26,953 bases of DNA from CAZVPF01 sp964628195 (GTDB lineage Bacteria > Planctomycetota > Phycisphaerae > Sedimentisphaerales > Anaerohalosphaeraceae). How positions within the stretch are numbered: the first letter of the stretch is position 1; every line of letters starts with the position of its first letter. Shown here piece after piece: positions 14,619 through 22,765 of this stretch. Under the pieces are notes generated by a model, which had not been told where the DNA came from, did no database searches, and worked only from the letters and a program-made list of their open reading frames with translations. The translations under genes were made by a program, and so were the position numbers. Location: NCBI GenBank assembly GCA_964628195.1, contig CAZVPF010000040.1, positions 1 to 26,953 on the forward strand. Direction: 5' to 3'.

Positions 14619-15058
14619 TTCCCGGTGAATTCAACTTTTTCGCGGTATCCCTTGACGGGCATGAAATATTCGCCCGATATTATTCTCGATTCGAGCACAA
14701 CCCAGTCTTCGCTGTCTGCGTTGGCCCGGAAAAACATATTGAGGCGCGGTCCGAGTATGTCCATAAGTTCGCCGCGCAGCGACGGGTTTTCTATTATACG
14801 GACATCTACGGCCAGATTTACGATCTCGCGGAGGTCGCGGGACTGGATCATCCATTCGCCGCGAGGGCATTTTTTAATGTGCTCGATCTTTTTTGCAGCC
14901 GGCACGCTGCACGCGTAAATAACCGGCCCGTAGTTGTCGATCAGGGCCGGGGTCATCCACCTGCTGAACGGGGCGGATTTATCGGATGTGGTGAAAACGG
15001 CGGCTCCGGCGTCATCGATCAATTGGTGCACTTTTGCGATAAGTTGTTTAGCGTCCAT
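14615..15058 (-). CDS. pyridoxamine 5'-phosphate oxidase-like FMN-binding split-barrel protein
   Basis: The 147-residue protein has the size and strand pattern of the PNPOx-like split barrel: AAVFTTSDKSAPFSRWMTPALID (19-41) as first strands, VIYACSVPAAKKIEHIKKCPRGEWMIQ (46-72), then LAVDVRIIENPSLRGELMD and a C-terminal DWVVLESRIISGEYFMP. This group includes general-stress flavoproteins and heme or F420 binders; the cofactor cannot be settled by eye. It leads the pyruvate dehydrogenase operon and overlaps pdhA by 4 nt (ATGA), so it is co-translated. GGGGT lies about 7 nt before ATG 15058. A role in redox or flavin support of the complex is speculative. Confidence 0.7.
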   Translation of the reverse strand: MDAKQLIAKVHQLIDDAGAAVFTTSDKSAPFSRWMTPALIDNYGPVIYACSVPAAKKIEHIKKCPRGEWMIQSRDLREIVNLAVDVRIIENPSLRGELMDILGPRLNMFFRANADSEDWVVLESRIISGEYFMPVKGYREKVEFTGK

Positions 15059-15509
15059 ATTTTACCCCAGAATTAAGGATGCTTTTTTTGATGAAGCATT
15101 TACCCCCGCTTCACCCTTTCCCTTTGTATATCTAAATAACCCTTTGGTCGGTCAAATTCAAGGAACTTTTTATCAGGAATTTCCTTATATTAACCCCCAT
15201 TATCGCTGTGTTCATATATCGGCAGGATTTAACCGCATCCTAATTAAAACCGAACACAAAACTGTTTAATAATCTTAACGCAGCGTAAAAAAGGGATTTT
15301 CAGGGATAATTGTACCGGCTGTTGAAACATCCAGTTAAAAAAATAATAATACAACGTCCTGTAATATGCACGACGGATTGTTTAGAATTTCACAGGTCTG
15401 CCCGGCCAAACGTTAAACCCGGAGCAGTTACCCTGAAAATCCCATTTTATCGGTGCCGTTTTGCCTCAAAATTATACTAAGAAATTCTTAATTAAAAATT
15501 AACATCTCC
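15059..15509. other. long AT-rich intergenic region upstream of the pdh operon and the flagellin-like gene
   Basis: About 450 nt without a credible gene. On the minus strand a possible pdh-operon promoter is TTGAAT-17 nt-TATTTA within about 15130-15165. A hairpin ATGCTT/AAGCAT (15079-15084, 15094-15099) lies just before the flavoprotein start. A perfect 13-bp inverted repeat, GGGATTTTCAGGG (15293-15305) and CCCTGAAAATCCC (15431-15443), spans 125 nt. Confidence 0.45.
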
Positions 15510-15538
15510 TTGACATTCACTCTCTGATATGCTATAAT
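15510..15538 (+). promoter_or_regulatory. fully consensus extended -10 promoter
   Basis: TTGACA (15510-15515), exactly 17 nt, and TATAAT (15533-15538), preceded by TG one base upstream (TGC-TATAAT). All twelve core bases match sigma-70 consensus, plus the extended -10. It should start RNA near 15545 and gives a leader of about 59 nt to the flagellin-like gene. Confidence 0.88.
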
Positions 15539-15603
15539 TTCTTATCGAAATACGTGAAAATTTGTGAGATAACATACATTCGCAGATTTTTGGGGGAATG
15601 ACG

Positions 15604-16428
15604 ATGTTTGACTTTAGTACAAATTCGATAAATGGATTTAGCTCAGGTCTGAACAAGATAATGCACGCGTTCAGCGATAACTTCCGGTCCGCCGGCAGCG
15701 CAAAAGGTGTGGATGAAAAACGCGACACCAGCGAGGTAAGCGAGTCCAAACATTCTTTGCGTGCCGCCTTGGCAGCGACGAAAGAGAAACTGGAGAATAC
15801 AGAATCTGCGCGTAGGTCTGTTAATGAGATCAGCGAAGTTATCGAATACGCCAATAAGCTGCTGAAAAGGATGACGCCTGAATTCGCGGACGCCTTCCAG
15901 AGCGTGGGCACGCCCGGCTCGTTCGCCGACCATATGAATGTAAGGGCGCAGCTCGTCGCAAGGGGCATAGATTATGCCGCGCAGGGTCATGGGTCGAATA
16001 TAAATATCAACAAGGCCGCTCTTGATGGAATGACCTCGAACGACGGCAGCCGTGAGTTCGAGATCAGCGACAGCGTATCGGTTGTTGTCGAAACCAAAGA
16101 CCTTACTGCAAAGGGGCTGGGTATCGACAAGCTCGATTTCAAGAACGATGAAGAAAACTCGCTCAAGGCGATAAGCGAGGCCGCAACGAGTCTTGATAAA
16201 TACGCAAAGCATATCCATGACAAACAGGCGCAGCTCGAGGACATCGAGCAGTCGCTGCGGACTCAGCAGATGAGCATTTCTTCTGCAGGTGTCAGTGTCG
16301 CTACATTTGACGCCGCTTCATTTGCCGCCGCCACTGTCACAGGGGCCGCCCAGGCGAACGCTTCGTCGATGATGGTTGCGCACGGCAATATCATGGCCGA
16401 CTCGGTCCTTAACCTGCTGTCGGATTAA
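15604..16428 (+). CDS. flagellin-like protein (divergent, orphan)
   Basis: The 274-residue, mostly helical protein has no signal peptide and is rich in A, S, N and D. Its last ~100 residues match the flagellin C-terminal pattern: ETKDLTAKGLGIDKLDF, then a SLKAISEAATSLDKYAKHIHDKQAQLEDIEQ helix, and finally AQANASSMMVAHGNIMADSVLNLL, which parallels the 'qa..amlaqAN..pq.vL.LL' end of flagellins. Part of the N-terminal half (about 50-95) could correspond to the flagellin ND1 coiled coil. The usual LSSGLRINSA-DDAAG signature is absent, so it is diverged or performs another role. ATG 15604 is chosen because GGGGGA (15592-15597) sits 6 nt before it; ATG 15598 directly abuts that site. No flagellar genes are nearby. 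Strong expression is expected from the consensus promoter. Confidence 0.6.
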   Translation: MFDFSTNSINGFSSGLNKIMHAFSDNFRSAGSAKGVDEKRDTSEVSESKHSLRAALAATKEKLENTESARRSVNEISEVIEYANKLLKRMTPEFADAFQSVGTPGSFADHMNVRAQLVARGIDYAAQGHGSNININKAALDGMTSNDGSREFEISDSVSVVVETKDLTAKGLGIDKLDFKNDEENSLKAISEAATSLDKYAKHIHDKQAQLEDIEQSLRTQQMSISSAGVSVATFDAASFAAATVTGAAQANASSMMVAHGNIMADSVLNLLSD

Positions 16429-16471
16429 TAGCTGTACCGACGACAGAACATATAACACAGATGACAGGAGA

Positions 16472-16514
16472 CAGGGTGAAACCCGGATAAATTATTCCGG
16501 TTTCGCCCTGTTTT
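16472..16514 (+). terminator. rho-independent terminator of the flagellin-like gene
   Basis: CAGGGTGAAACCCGG (16472-16486) pairs with CCGGTTTCGCCCTG (16497-16510), with one G-U type mismatch and one bulge, followed by TTTT (16511-16514). It lies 45 nt after the stop codon and directly abuts the convergent esterase gene. Confidence 0.75.
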
Positions 16515-17479
16515 CATTTGACCAATTCGAGCATGAACTGAAAGTGCATATCGCTCATGCCTGGCAGGCTTTCATGGCCGAAGTCGTGGTAAAACGCCAT
16601 ATTCTTTTTCGATGTAATCTTGTTGTAAATCGCAAACTGCGTTGAAGGCGGGCAGATATCGTCACGCAGGGTTATGCCCATGAGCACTTCGGCTTTTATG
16701 CGCGGGGCAAGATGCTGAACGTCGATGTATCCGAGTTTGGTGAACAGCTCGTCTTCGCGTTCGTGCAGCGGGTCGAACAATCGGAAGTACTGCTTGAGTT
16801 CGGCGTATGCGCTTGTCTCGAGGTCAAGCTGCCAGAAGCGTTTATAATCCGAAAGGAACGGAAAAACCGGAGCCGCTTTTTTTATCCTCGGTTCGAGGGC
16901 CGCACATGCTACAGTAAGCCCGCCGCCCTGTGAGCCGCCGATCGCCCCGACCCTGTTTTCGTCGACTTCATCCATTTGCATTACCAAACCCGCAAGCTGT
17001 GCGCTGTCCAGGAATATCTGCCTGAACATCAGCTTTTCCGGGTCGTCGCCCATGCCGCGGATAATATGCCCGTCCTTTGTGGGGCCTTTTACCGGCGTGT
17101 TGTCCTGGGACTTTCCGCCCTGTCCGCGGCAGTCCATGCTCGCCACCACGAACCCAGCCGCCGCGTAAGCAAGCGTATTGCACCAGTCGCCGCTGCTTCC
17201 GCCGTATCCGTGGAAACAGACAAGGCCGGGCATTGGTTTTTGCGAGGTTTTCGGCACTACCAGTTTTGCGTAAATACGCGAGTCGTTAACCCCGGTATAG
17301 TACATATCGTAACAATCGGCGAAGGGGCACTTAAAATCCGCAACGGTGGTTTCAACTTTCGGCTCGACCGCGCGCATTTCATCGAGAGCCTTTTTCCAGT
17401 ATTCGTCGAAGTCGCCGGGTTTGGGGTTTATGCCCTCGTAAACCTTGAGCTTTTCAAGCGGCATATCAACTACAGCCAT
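16514..17479 (-). CDS. acetylxylan esterase / cephalosporin-C deacetylase (CE7 family)
   Basis: The 321-residue protein has the usual CE7 length and an alpha/beta-hydrolase fold. The CE7 pattern is clear: PGDFDEYWKKALDE near the N-terminus, RIYAKLVVP, oxyanion-region CFHGYGGSSGDW (88-99), the RGQGG motif (118-122), nucleophile Ser183 in GGSQGGG, acid Asp273 (LRDDICPPSTQFA) and base His302 (DFGHE). It should remove acetyl groups from xylo-oligosaccharides and similar small acetylated sugars in the cytoplasm; there is no signal peptide. AAGGAG lies 9 nt before ATG 17479. It follows the AEC transporter gene by 26 nt. Confidence 0.93.
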   Translation of the reverse strand: MAVVDMPLEKLKVYEGINPKPGDFDEYWKKALDEMRAVEPKVETTVADFKCPFADCYDMYYTGVNDSRIYAKLVVPKTSQKPMPGLVCFHGYGGSSGDWCNTLAYAAAGFVVASMDCRGQGGKSQDNTPVKGPTKDGHIIRGMGDDPEKLMFRQIFLDSAQLAGLVMQMDEVDENRVGAIGGSQGGGLTVACAALEPRIKKAAPVFPFLSDYKRFWQLDLETSAYAELKQYFRLFDPLHEREDELFTKLGYIDVQHLAPRIKAEVLMGITLRDDICPPSTQFAIYNKITSKKNMAFYHDFGHESLPGMSDMHFQFMLELVK

Positions 17480-17505
17480 CGCACATACTCCTTACAAATT
17501 AAACC

Positions 17506-18453
17506 TTAAAACATCGCCACAACCGCCCCGAGCGAGAATATCGACAACACGGTGCTGATTACGATTATAAGTCCGGCGAGCTTTTCGTCGGCGCCGAGCT
17601 GCTGGGCCATAACATACGAAGCCACCGCCGTCGGACAGGCCAGGAGAATCATAGCTATTCGCAGATTCTCACTGCCCAGGCCTATCCAGAGGGCGATATA
17701 GTAACCGACTAAAGGGGCAGCGGCAACTTTAATCAGTGAAGAAACCAAAGCGGGCGCTATATGGCTTGGCCTTAGAGTTTTAGAAATCCCCGCCCCTATC
17801 GCCAGAAGCGCCATTGGAAGCGCCATTTGCCCGACCGCGGCGAGTGTCCGACGAACAGCAGGATGGATCGCTATATTCAGCTCGGAAAAGGCAAGGCCGA
17901 ACACACAAGATAGAAACAGGGGGTTTTTCAGCATCACCTGTGTGAGCTTGAGCGGCAGGGGAACCTTTCTGTGGGCAGGTGCGGCGCGGTCGTCGTAAAG
18001 GATAAGCACAGCGGCAATGTTGTAGACAGCAGTCGCAGCCGCGACGACCATTACCGCCGTCGCTTCTATTGCCGGGGATATTTCACCGCCGTTTAATTTC
18101 GAGAAGCTGTAAATTATCACCGGCAGCCCGATGTAGGCGAGGTTGCTTCGGTATCCGCCCTGCACGAACGAGGCTCTTTGCCCGCGGGGCATTTTCATAA
18201 AATACGCCAACACGTAACCTAACGCGATGGTTATCACCATTCCCGCAAGAACTGTTGCCAGTGTTTTACCGACTACGGCGTAGTTAAGCGGCGAAGAAGC
18301 GGTTTTATAAAAAAGCAGCGCCGGAAGCGCTATCCAGAAGGTAAGCCAGTTAAGCCCCTTCTCGAAATCTGCGCTGATCCTGCCTGTCCTTGTAAGGACA
18401 GCGCCAAGCGCGATAATCAGGAAAACCGGTGCCAGTGTATTGAGTATGTGCAT
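17506..18453 (-). CDS. AEC-family (auxin efflux carrier type) transporter
   Basis: The 315-residue protein is very hydrophobic, with about ten membrane segments in two halves. The N-terminus MHILNTLAPVFLIIALGAVLTRTG is typical of the AEC/MdcF family, and a conserved SNLAYIGLPV stretch (first half) and LACPTAVASYVMAQQLG (second half) match the family's unwound-helix motifs. Members carry malonate, malate or other anions. ATG 18453 is chosen because it begins 1 nt after the dehydrogenase stop (18455-18457); an upstream in-frame ATG at 18558 lies inside that gene and encodes a non-conserved, Arg-rich stretch. Close coupling suggests that it moves the acid that the dehydrogenase uses or makes. 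Confidence 0.88.
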   Translation of the reverse strand: MHILNTLAPVFLIIALGAVLTRTGRISADFEKGLNWLTFWIALPALLFYKTASSPLNYAVVGKTLATVLAGMVITIALGYVLAYFMKMPRGQRASFVQGGYRSNLAYIGLPVIIYSFSKLNGGEISPAIEATAVMVVAAATAVYNIAAVLILYDDRAAPAHRKVPLPLKLTQVMLKNPLFLSCVFGLAFSELNIAIHPAVRRTLAAVGQMALPMALLAIGAGISKTLRPSHIAPALVSSLIKVAAAPLVGYYIALWIGLGSENLRIAMILLACPTAVASYVMAQQLGADEKLAGLIIVISTVLSIFSLGAVVAMF

Positions 18454-18454
18454 T

Positions 18455-19342
18455 TTAGCTGCCGGCCCCGCCGAGTTTGCGTATAACGTCGACCAGGGCC
18501 TGTGTGCCGTCCCTGCCCCTGCCCCATGCCTGCAGTGTCGACAAAAGCTCCTTCGCAAGGGCCGTGCCGGGCAGAGGCTGACCTATCCGGGCCGCATATT
18601 CGGCAACGAGGCGAAGATCCTTTAACTGCAGGTCGACCATAAAAGCCGGGCCCAGGTCGCCTTTGATTATTTTCGGCCCGAGGTTGACGAGCGAATGACT
18701 TTGAGCTGCGCCGCCGGAAGTAACTTTCAGGGTTGTTTCGAGATCGAGACCCGCTTTTTCCGCAAAGGCAAGGCCCTCGGATATGCTCATTATCGTGTGT
18801 ATTACCATTACCTGGTTGACAAGTTTCGTAAGCTGGCCCGAACCGGACTGACCGCAGTACGTTATTGTCCTGCCCACCGCCTCGAGCATGGGAAGCGCCT
18901 TGTCGAAAATTTCCCTGCTGCCTCCGACCATTATGGAAAGCGTCGCGTTCTGTGCGCCTACCTGTCCGCCGCTTATGGGGGCGTCAAGCAGATGGGAACC
19001 TTTTTCCCGAAGTTTTTGGGACAGTTCTTTCGTAAATTCCGGCGAGATGGTCGAGGTGTCTATACATATAAGCCCCGGCCGTGCCGCTTCGATAACTCCG
19101 CCGGACCCGAGCAAAACATCCTCTACATCAGGGGTGTCGGGAAGACAGGTAATTACGAAATCGACTCCTTCCACTGCCTCGGCGGGACTGTCAAACCAGC
19201 CGGCTCCCTCGTCGAGCAGCGCTTTTGCCTTTGATTTTGTCCGTGTGTGGATGTTTAATTCATAGCCTGCTTTTAATAAGTTGCCCGCCATCGGCGCACC
19301 CATAATGCCGGTGCCGATGAACGCTGTTTTTGCCTTAGCCAT
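18455..19342 (-). CDS. 3-hydroxyisobutyrate dehydrogenase-family reductase (tartronate semialdehyde reductase-like)
   Basis: The 295-residue protein is a full-length beta-hydroxyacid dehydrogenase. The NAD(P) fold begins FIGTGIMGAPMAGNLLKAGY (8-27), with the substrate motif DAPISGGQVGAQNATLSIMVGG (120-141), catalytic Lys173 in GSGQLTKLVNQ and a late Lys241 in LKDLRL. Residues HTRTKSK after strand beta-2 favour NADP. The family oxidises or reduces 3-hydroxyisobutyrate, tartronate semialdehyde or gamma-hydroxybutyrate; the sequence alone does not pick the substrate. It is followed by the AEC carrier after 1 nt, implying a shared pathway. Confidence 0.88.
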   Translation of the reverse strand: MAKAKTAFIGTGIMGAPMAGNLLKAGYELNIHTRTKSKAKALLDEGAGWFDSPAEAVEGVDFVITCLPDTPDVEDVLLGSGGVIEAARPGLICIDTSTISPEFTKELSQKLREKGSHLLDAPISGGQVGAQNATLSIMVGGSREIFDKALPMLEAVGRTITYCGQSGSGQLTKLVNQVMVIHTIMSISEGLAFAEKAGLDLETTLKVTSGGAAQSHSLVNLGPKIIKGDLGPAFMVDLQLKDLRLVAEYAARIGQPLPGTALAKELLSTLQAWGRGRDGTQALVDVIRKLGGAGS

Positions 19343-19403
19343 AACCCCGTAAAACCCCGTTTATTCATTAATTCTGCCTTGAACCCCTGCAAAAGGCGGC
19401 AAT

Positions 19404-20303
19404 TCAATGATGCATGCCCAGCCTTCGCAATGTGGCCTTTGACCATCTGCATGTCTTTGACTGCGAGCTGAGTATGAAGACAAGCACAATAAGCCAAAGC
19501 ACTACAAAACGAACAAGATATAAAATGGTGCCCATCACGCTCGGGCCAACCGATGTGCTCTGCCAGCACAAAAGCTCGTTGGGTGTGTATATCGCCCCTG
19601 CGATCACGCCCGGGAAAAAATTCTGCCACGGCAGCAAAAAGACCATCGCGAACACTGAATGAATAAACGCGCGGGATATATGCGCCACGCCCCCGAGCCT
19701 GCCTACCATGGATATTAAAATACAGAACATCAACAGCACCGTGTATAACGCCAGCGAAATTATCAGCACAAAATTGCTGACCTTGATAAGGTAAAATACA
19801 TGCTGCCAGCGGAGCCATGACCCGCCGGAGCTGTCCTGGTCCGTTGTAACCGCATCGGTGTCGGTTTCCTGAATCTTTACCGAACCTATGGCTTTTTCCG
19901 TGGCAATTTCGGCCTTTTTCTCTATTTCACTCTTTATCGCCCCTGTGTCGGGGGCAGCGGTGTCCGCGGCAGAGGCGTTTTCAGTGCTGGTCACGGACTC
20001 TGCGCCGCTGTCGTCTGCTGCCTCGTCATCATCTGCGTCCATGTCGTCGCCCTGGTCCTGGTCATCCATGAATATCCCCGTCGCGGGCGGCTCGGACTGA
20101 TCGTCAAGGTTCCAGACCAGCGGACAGGGCATACCCTCTTTGTTGACCCTTCCTGTGTATTCCAGCCAGAAAAGACCCTGCAGGAGTATCAGACATATAA
20201 GCATTATAAGGAATATCAGGTTTTTTATGCTCTTAAAAGCACTTATCGCCTCAAGGCAGTCAGTAACATCTACCATATCTTTTTTCGGCTCGTTCTCGTT
20301 CAT
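19404..20303 (-). CDS. multi-pass membrane protein with acidic loop (unknown)
   Basis: The 299-residue protein has one membrane segment at about 28-50. A long extra-membrane insert follows (about 60-165), including a very acidic stretch (MDDQDQGDDMDADDDEAADD) and a Thr/Ala/Ser-rich part. Three more hydrophobic regions come at about 168-202, 212-240 and 255-280. I recognise no family. ATG 20303 is chosen because AAGGAG (20317-20312 on the minus strand) lies 8 nt upstream; the frame is open further to ATG 20360 and TTG 20396, but neither has a ribosome binding site. It may be the first gene of a minus-strand unit with the dehydrogenase 61 nt downstream. The acidic insert may bind cations or be periplasmic. 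Confidence 0.7.
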   Translation of the reverse strand: MNENEPKKDMVDVTDCLEAISAFKSIKNLIFLIMLICLILLQGLFWLEYTGRVNKEGMPCPLVWNLDDQSEPPATGIFMDDQDQGDDMDADDDEAADDSGAESVTSTENASAADTAAPDTGAIKSEIEKKAEIATEKAIGSVKIQETDTDAVTTDQDSSGGSWLRWQHVFYLIKVSNFVLIISLALYTVLLMFCILISMVGRLGGVAHISRAFIHSVFAMVFLLPWQNFFPGVIAGAIYTPNELLCWQSTSVGPSVMGTILYLVRFVVLWLIVLVFILSSQSKTCRWSKATLRRLGMHH

Positions 20304-20367
20304 TTCACGTTCTCCTTCAGGATTACGTTCCAGTTCTATTTTGTCCGAATTATTATCCATGGATAAC

Positions 20368-20396
20368 AGGATAAGAGTTTGGAGGTCAAAGTTCAA
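20368..20396 (-). promoter_or_regulatory. weak promoter candidate for the acidic-loop membrane protein
   Basis: On the minus strand TTGAAC (20396-20391), 17 nt, TATCCT (20373-20368). Each box matches at four of six bases. It would give a leader of about 60 nt before ATG 20303, consistent with the chosen start. Confidence 0.3.
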
Positions 20397-20446
20397 CCAT
20401 AATTTATCGGATAATCCAGATTATTATAGTTTGGTTTAATTTTTTC

Positions 20447-20474
20447 TTGAAATGCTCTCGAGCTTATTTATACT
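20447..20474 (+). promoter_or_regulatory. promoter of the PpiD-like operon
   Basis: TTGAAA (20447-20452), 16 nt, TATACT (20469-20474), about 60 nt before ATG 20534. Both boxes match at five of six bases (TTGAAA differs at one, TATACT at one). Confidence 0.6.
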
Positions 20475-20533
20475 CTTATGTTTCGTATCTATCCGGGAAG
20501 TAAAAAAGTTAACAAAATCGAAAAGGCAAAAAT

Positions 20534-22765
20534 ATGGACCTTGTAAAGTGGATTCGCAAGAACCAGACGAAGATAATGACATACCTGCTTATCTTCATAA
20601 TGATCTCGTTTGTCGGCGGTTACGCCCTCCAGAACCTTCTTACCCGCATGAACCTTGCCGGGCAGGGAAAACTGGCGACCTTTGCCGGGGACAAAAAGAT
20701 CACCCGCGATGTTATGAACCAGGCCGAGATGGAGCTTAAGCTCCTTGAGGCGATGAGAATGGATATGCTCCTGAGGTTCAAGCCCAACCCGCAGGGTCAG
20801 ACCGACCTGCTTTCTGCTTTGCTGGGGCAGATAATATTCCCGGATTCGCAGACGGCTGCGTCGCTCAGTGACGAGATGAAGCGGGCCATTTACCAGGGAA
20901 GGCTGAGCCTTTCTGAAAAGGAGATAGACAAGTTCTTCAACAAGCTCGGCGGGCCCAGGACGATCTACTGGATACTTCTGAAAAACGAGGCGGCACAGTC
21001 GGGCGTTTTCGTTTCAAATGAGTTCAGCAGGCAGCTTCTTGTCTCGGCGGTCCCGCAGCTCACCCAAAACCAGGTAACCGCGGCACAGCTTATGAACCAG
21101 CTTATTGACAATTTCAACGTTACCGAACAGCAGATACTTTCGACGGTCTCCAAACTCTGGGCGGTGCTGACATACGCCGATGTAATAACCTCCAATGAAA
21201 ACTTAACGAGCAAGGAGATCAAGGCGACTGTTGTACGCAAGCGCGAAACATTCGATTGCCAATACGTCAAGTTCGAAGCCGAGAACTTCTCGGCACAAGT
21301 AGCAGAGCCCACCGAGACACAGCTTTCGGTGTTCTTCGAGGAGCATAAGAGCTACCTGCCCGATACGCTGACAAAGGACAATCCTTACGGCTTCGGTTAC
21401 AAGCAGCCCTCAAGGGTCAAACTCGAATATGTTTACGTCAAGCTTGACGATGCCCGGGAGCTTATCGAGCCTGTTTCCGACGAAAATGCAGAGGATTTCT
21501 ACCGTCAGAACAGTGCTAATCCGCAGTTTGCACGTTTTTTCCAGTACGAAGAGCCGATCAACCCCGATGACCCGCAGAGTGAAACGGTGGTTAAAACCAG
21601 GGACTACGCCGTAGTAGCCGCACAGATAAAACAGCTTCTTACCAGCCAGCGGACCCGCTCCAAGGCCGAGATGATCCTCAGCGAGATACGTGAAATTACT
21701 GAAAAGCCTTATCTGTCAATAGATATTGAAACCGCCCAAGCCGAGCAGATCGCTTCTGTGGCGGTTGATTACGAGACAGCGGTCGAAAAAGTGGCCCCAA
21801 AGTACGGTATTAAGGTCCATGTCGGCAAGACCGGAATGCTCAGCCAGATGGACATGATAGAAGATATCACGCTCGGAAAGATGCTTGTCGAGGGACAGGC
21901 AGGCAGAACCGCACCGCTGTTCCAGGCGGTTTTCGCCGTCGAGGAGCTTGAGGAGACCATCCTGAGCAGGTTCGATCTGCCCCGCCCGAGAACCTGGGAG
22001 AATATCAGCCCCGTTCGAGGCTCGGTTTATGTCGAGCAGACCAACCCCCAGCAGGTGCTTGCAATGGTTCGGGTTGTCGAGGCGAAAAAGGAACATGTAC
22101 CTGAGACAATGGACCTGACCATAAGCAGGATGGGGCTTACAGGGGACCCGAACACCTGGTCGCTCCGTGAGCAGGTTACCGAGGACTTCAAGCTTACCGA
22201 AGCTTTGGAGATCGCGCAGTACCGCGCCGACGAGTTCAGCAAGCTTGTCACAGAGAAGGGCTGGGAAGAGGCGATAAAGGCCTATAACGATCAGTACGAC
22301 TCCGAGCAGGAGAAGATACGCATAGAGAACATTCGCGGGCAGCGGAGACTGGCGCTTTCTGACATACAAAGGTTCGGTTCGCTGAGGCAGTTCGGCTCGC
22401 GTATGTCCGAAAATATGCAGGAACTTCGCAAACTTAACGAACAGTTGTACGGCCTGATCGGACCGGACAGCACAGCAGTGCACGATGTTAACAAGGTGCT
22501 CGTCTTCGAGCCGGAGCTTTCATGTTACGTTGTTAAAAGCGTAAGCAGGGACCTGGTGAACGAAAAGGAATTTTACGATTCACGGCCGCAGCTTGCGTTC
22601 GTCCTGAACGCATCCAAGGCCGATTCAATGGCGTTGATACATTTCGACCCGGAAAACATCATGAAAAGGATGAAGTACGAAGTCGAAGACGAGGACGACC
22701 AAAACAAAGACCCCGAAAGCACCGATGAAGCCCAAACCGCCGGCGATGAAGGAGAAAACGCTTGA
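20534..22765 (+). CDS. PpiD/SurA-like membrane-anchored periplasmic chaperone
   Basis: The 743-residue protein starts like PpiD: a short basic cytoplasmic tail (MDLVKWIRKNQTK), one membrane helix (about 14-33) and then a SurA_N-like region (LATFAGDKKITRDVMNQAEMEL) with long helices. Residues around 235-275 (VRKRETFDCQYVKFEAENFSAQVAEPTETQLSVFFEEHKSYL) match the PpiD segment before its parvulin domain. A normal parvulin core is not recognisable in the remainder, so it is probably a non-catalytic chaperone or a strongly diverged form. The C-terminus is acidic (EVEDEDDQNKDPESTDEAQ). AAGG lies 8 nt before the ATG. It is the first gene of an overlapping three-gene membrane operon. A role in folding exported or outer-membrane proteins is inferred. 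Confidence 0.75.
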   Translation: MDLVKWIRKNQTKIMTYLLIFIMISFVGGYALQNLLTRMNLAGQGKLATFAGDKKITRDVMNQAEMELKLLEAMRMDMLLRFKPNPQGQTDLLSALLGQIIFPDSQTAASLSDEMKRAIYQGRLSLSEKEIDKFFNKLGGPRTIYWILLKNEAAQSGVFVSNEFSRQLLVSAVPQLTQNQVTAAQLMNQLIDNFNVTEQQILSTVSKLWAVLTYADVITSNENLTSKEIKATVVRKRETFDCQYVKFEAENFSAQVAEPTETQLSVFFEEHKSYLPDTLTKDNPYGFGYKQPSRVKLEYVYVKLDDARELIEPVSDENAEDFYRQNSANPQFARFFQYEEPINPDDPQSETVVKTRDYAVVAAQIKQLLTSQRTRSKAEMILSEIREITEKPYLSIDIETAQAEQIASVAVDYETAVEKVAPKYGIKVHVGKTGMLSQMDMIEDITLGKMLVEGQAGRTAPLFQAVFAVEELEETILSRFDLPRPRTWENISPVRGSVYVEQTNPQQVLAMVRVVEAKKEHVPETMDLTISRMGLTGDPNTWSLREQVTEDFKLTEALEIAQYRADEFSKLVTEKGWEEAIKAYNDQYDSEQEKIRIENIRGQRRLALSDIQRFGSLRQFGSRMSENMQELRKLNEQLYGLIGPDSTAVHDVNKVLVFEPELSCYVVKSVSRDLVNEKEFYDSRPQLAFVLNASKADSMALIHFDPENIMKRMKYEVEDEDDQNKDPESTDEAQTAGDEGENA

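Noticed and set aside
18454..18558. N-terminal extension of the AEC transporter
   Set aside because: The extra 35 residues come from sequence inside the dehydrogenase gene, are Arg-rich and not family-like; the methionine at 18453 begins the typical AEC N-terminus.
21716..22483. Minus-strand frame inside the PpiD-like gene
   Set aside because: Antisense shadow; no start signal, and the plus-strand gene has PpiD-type features.
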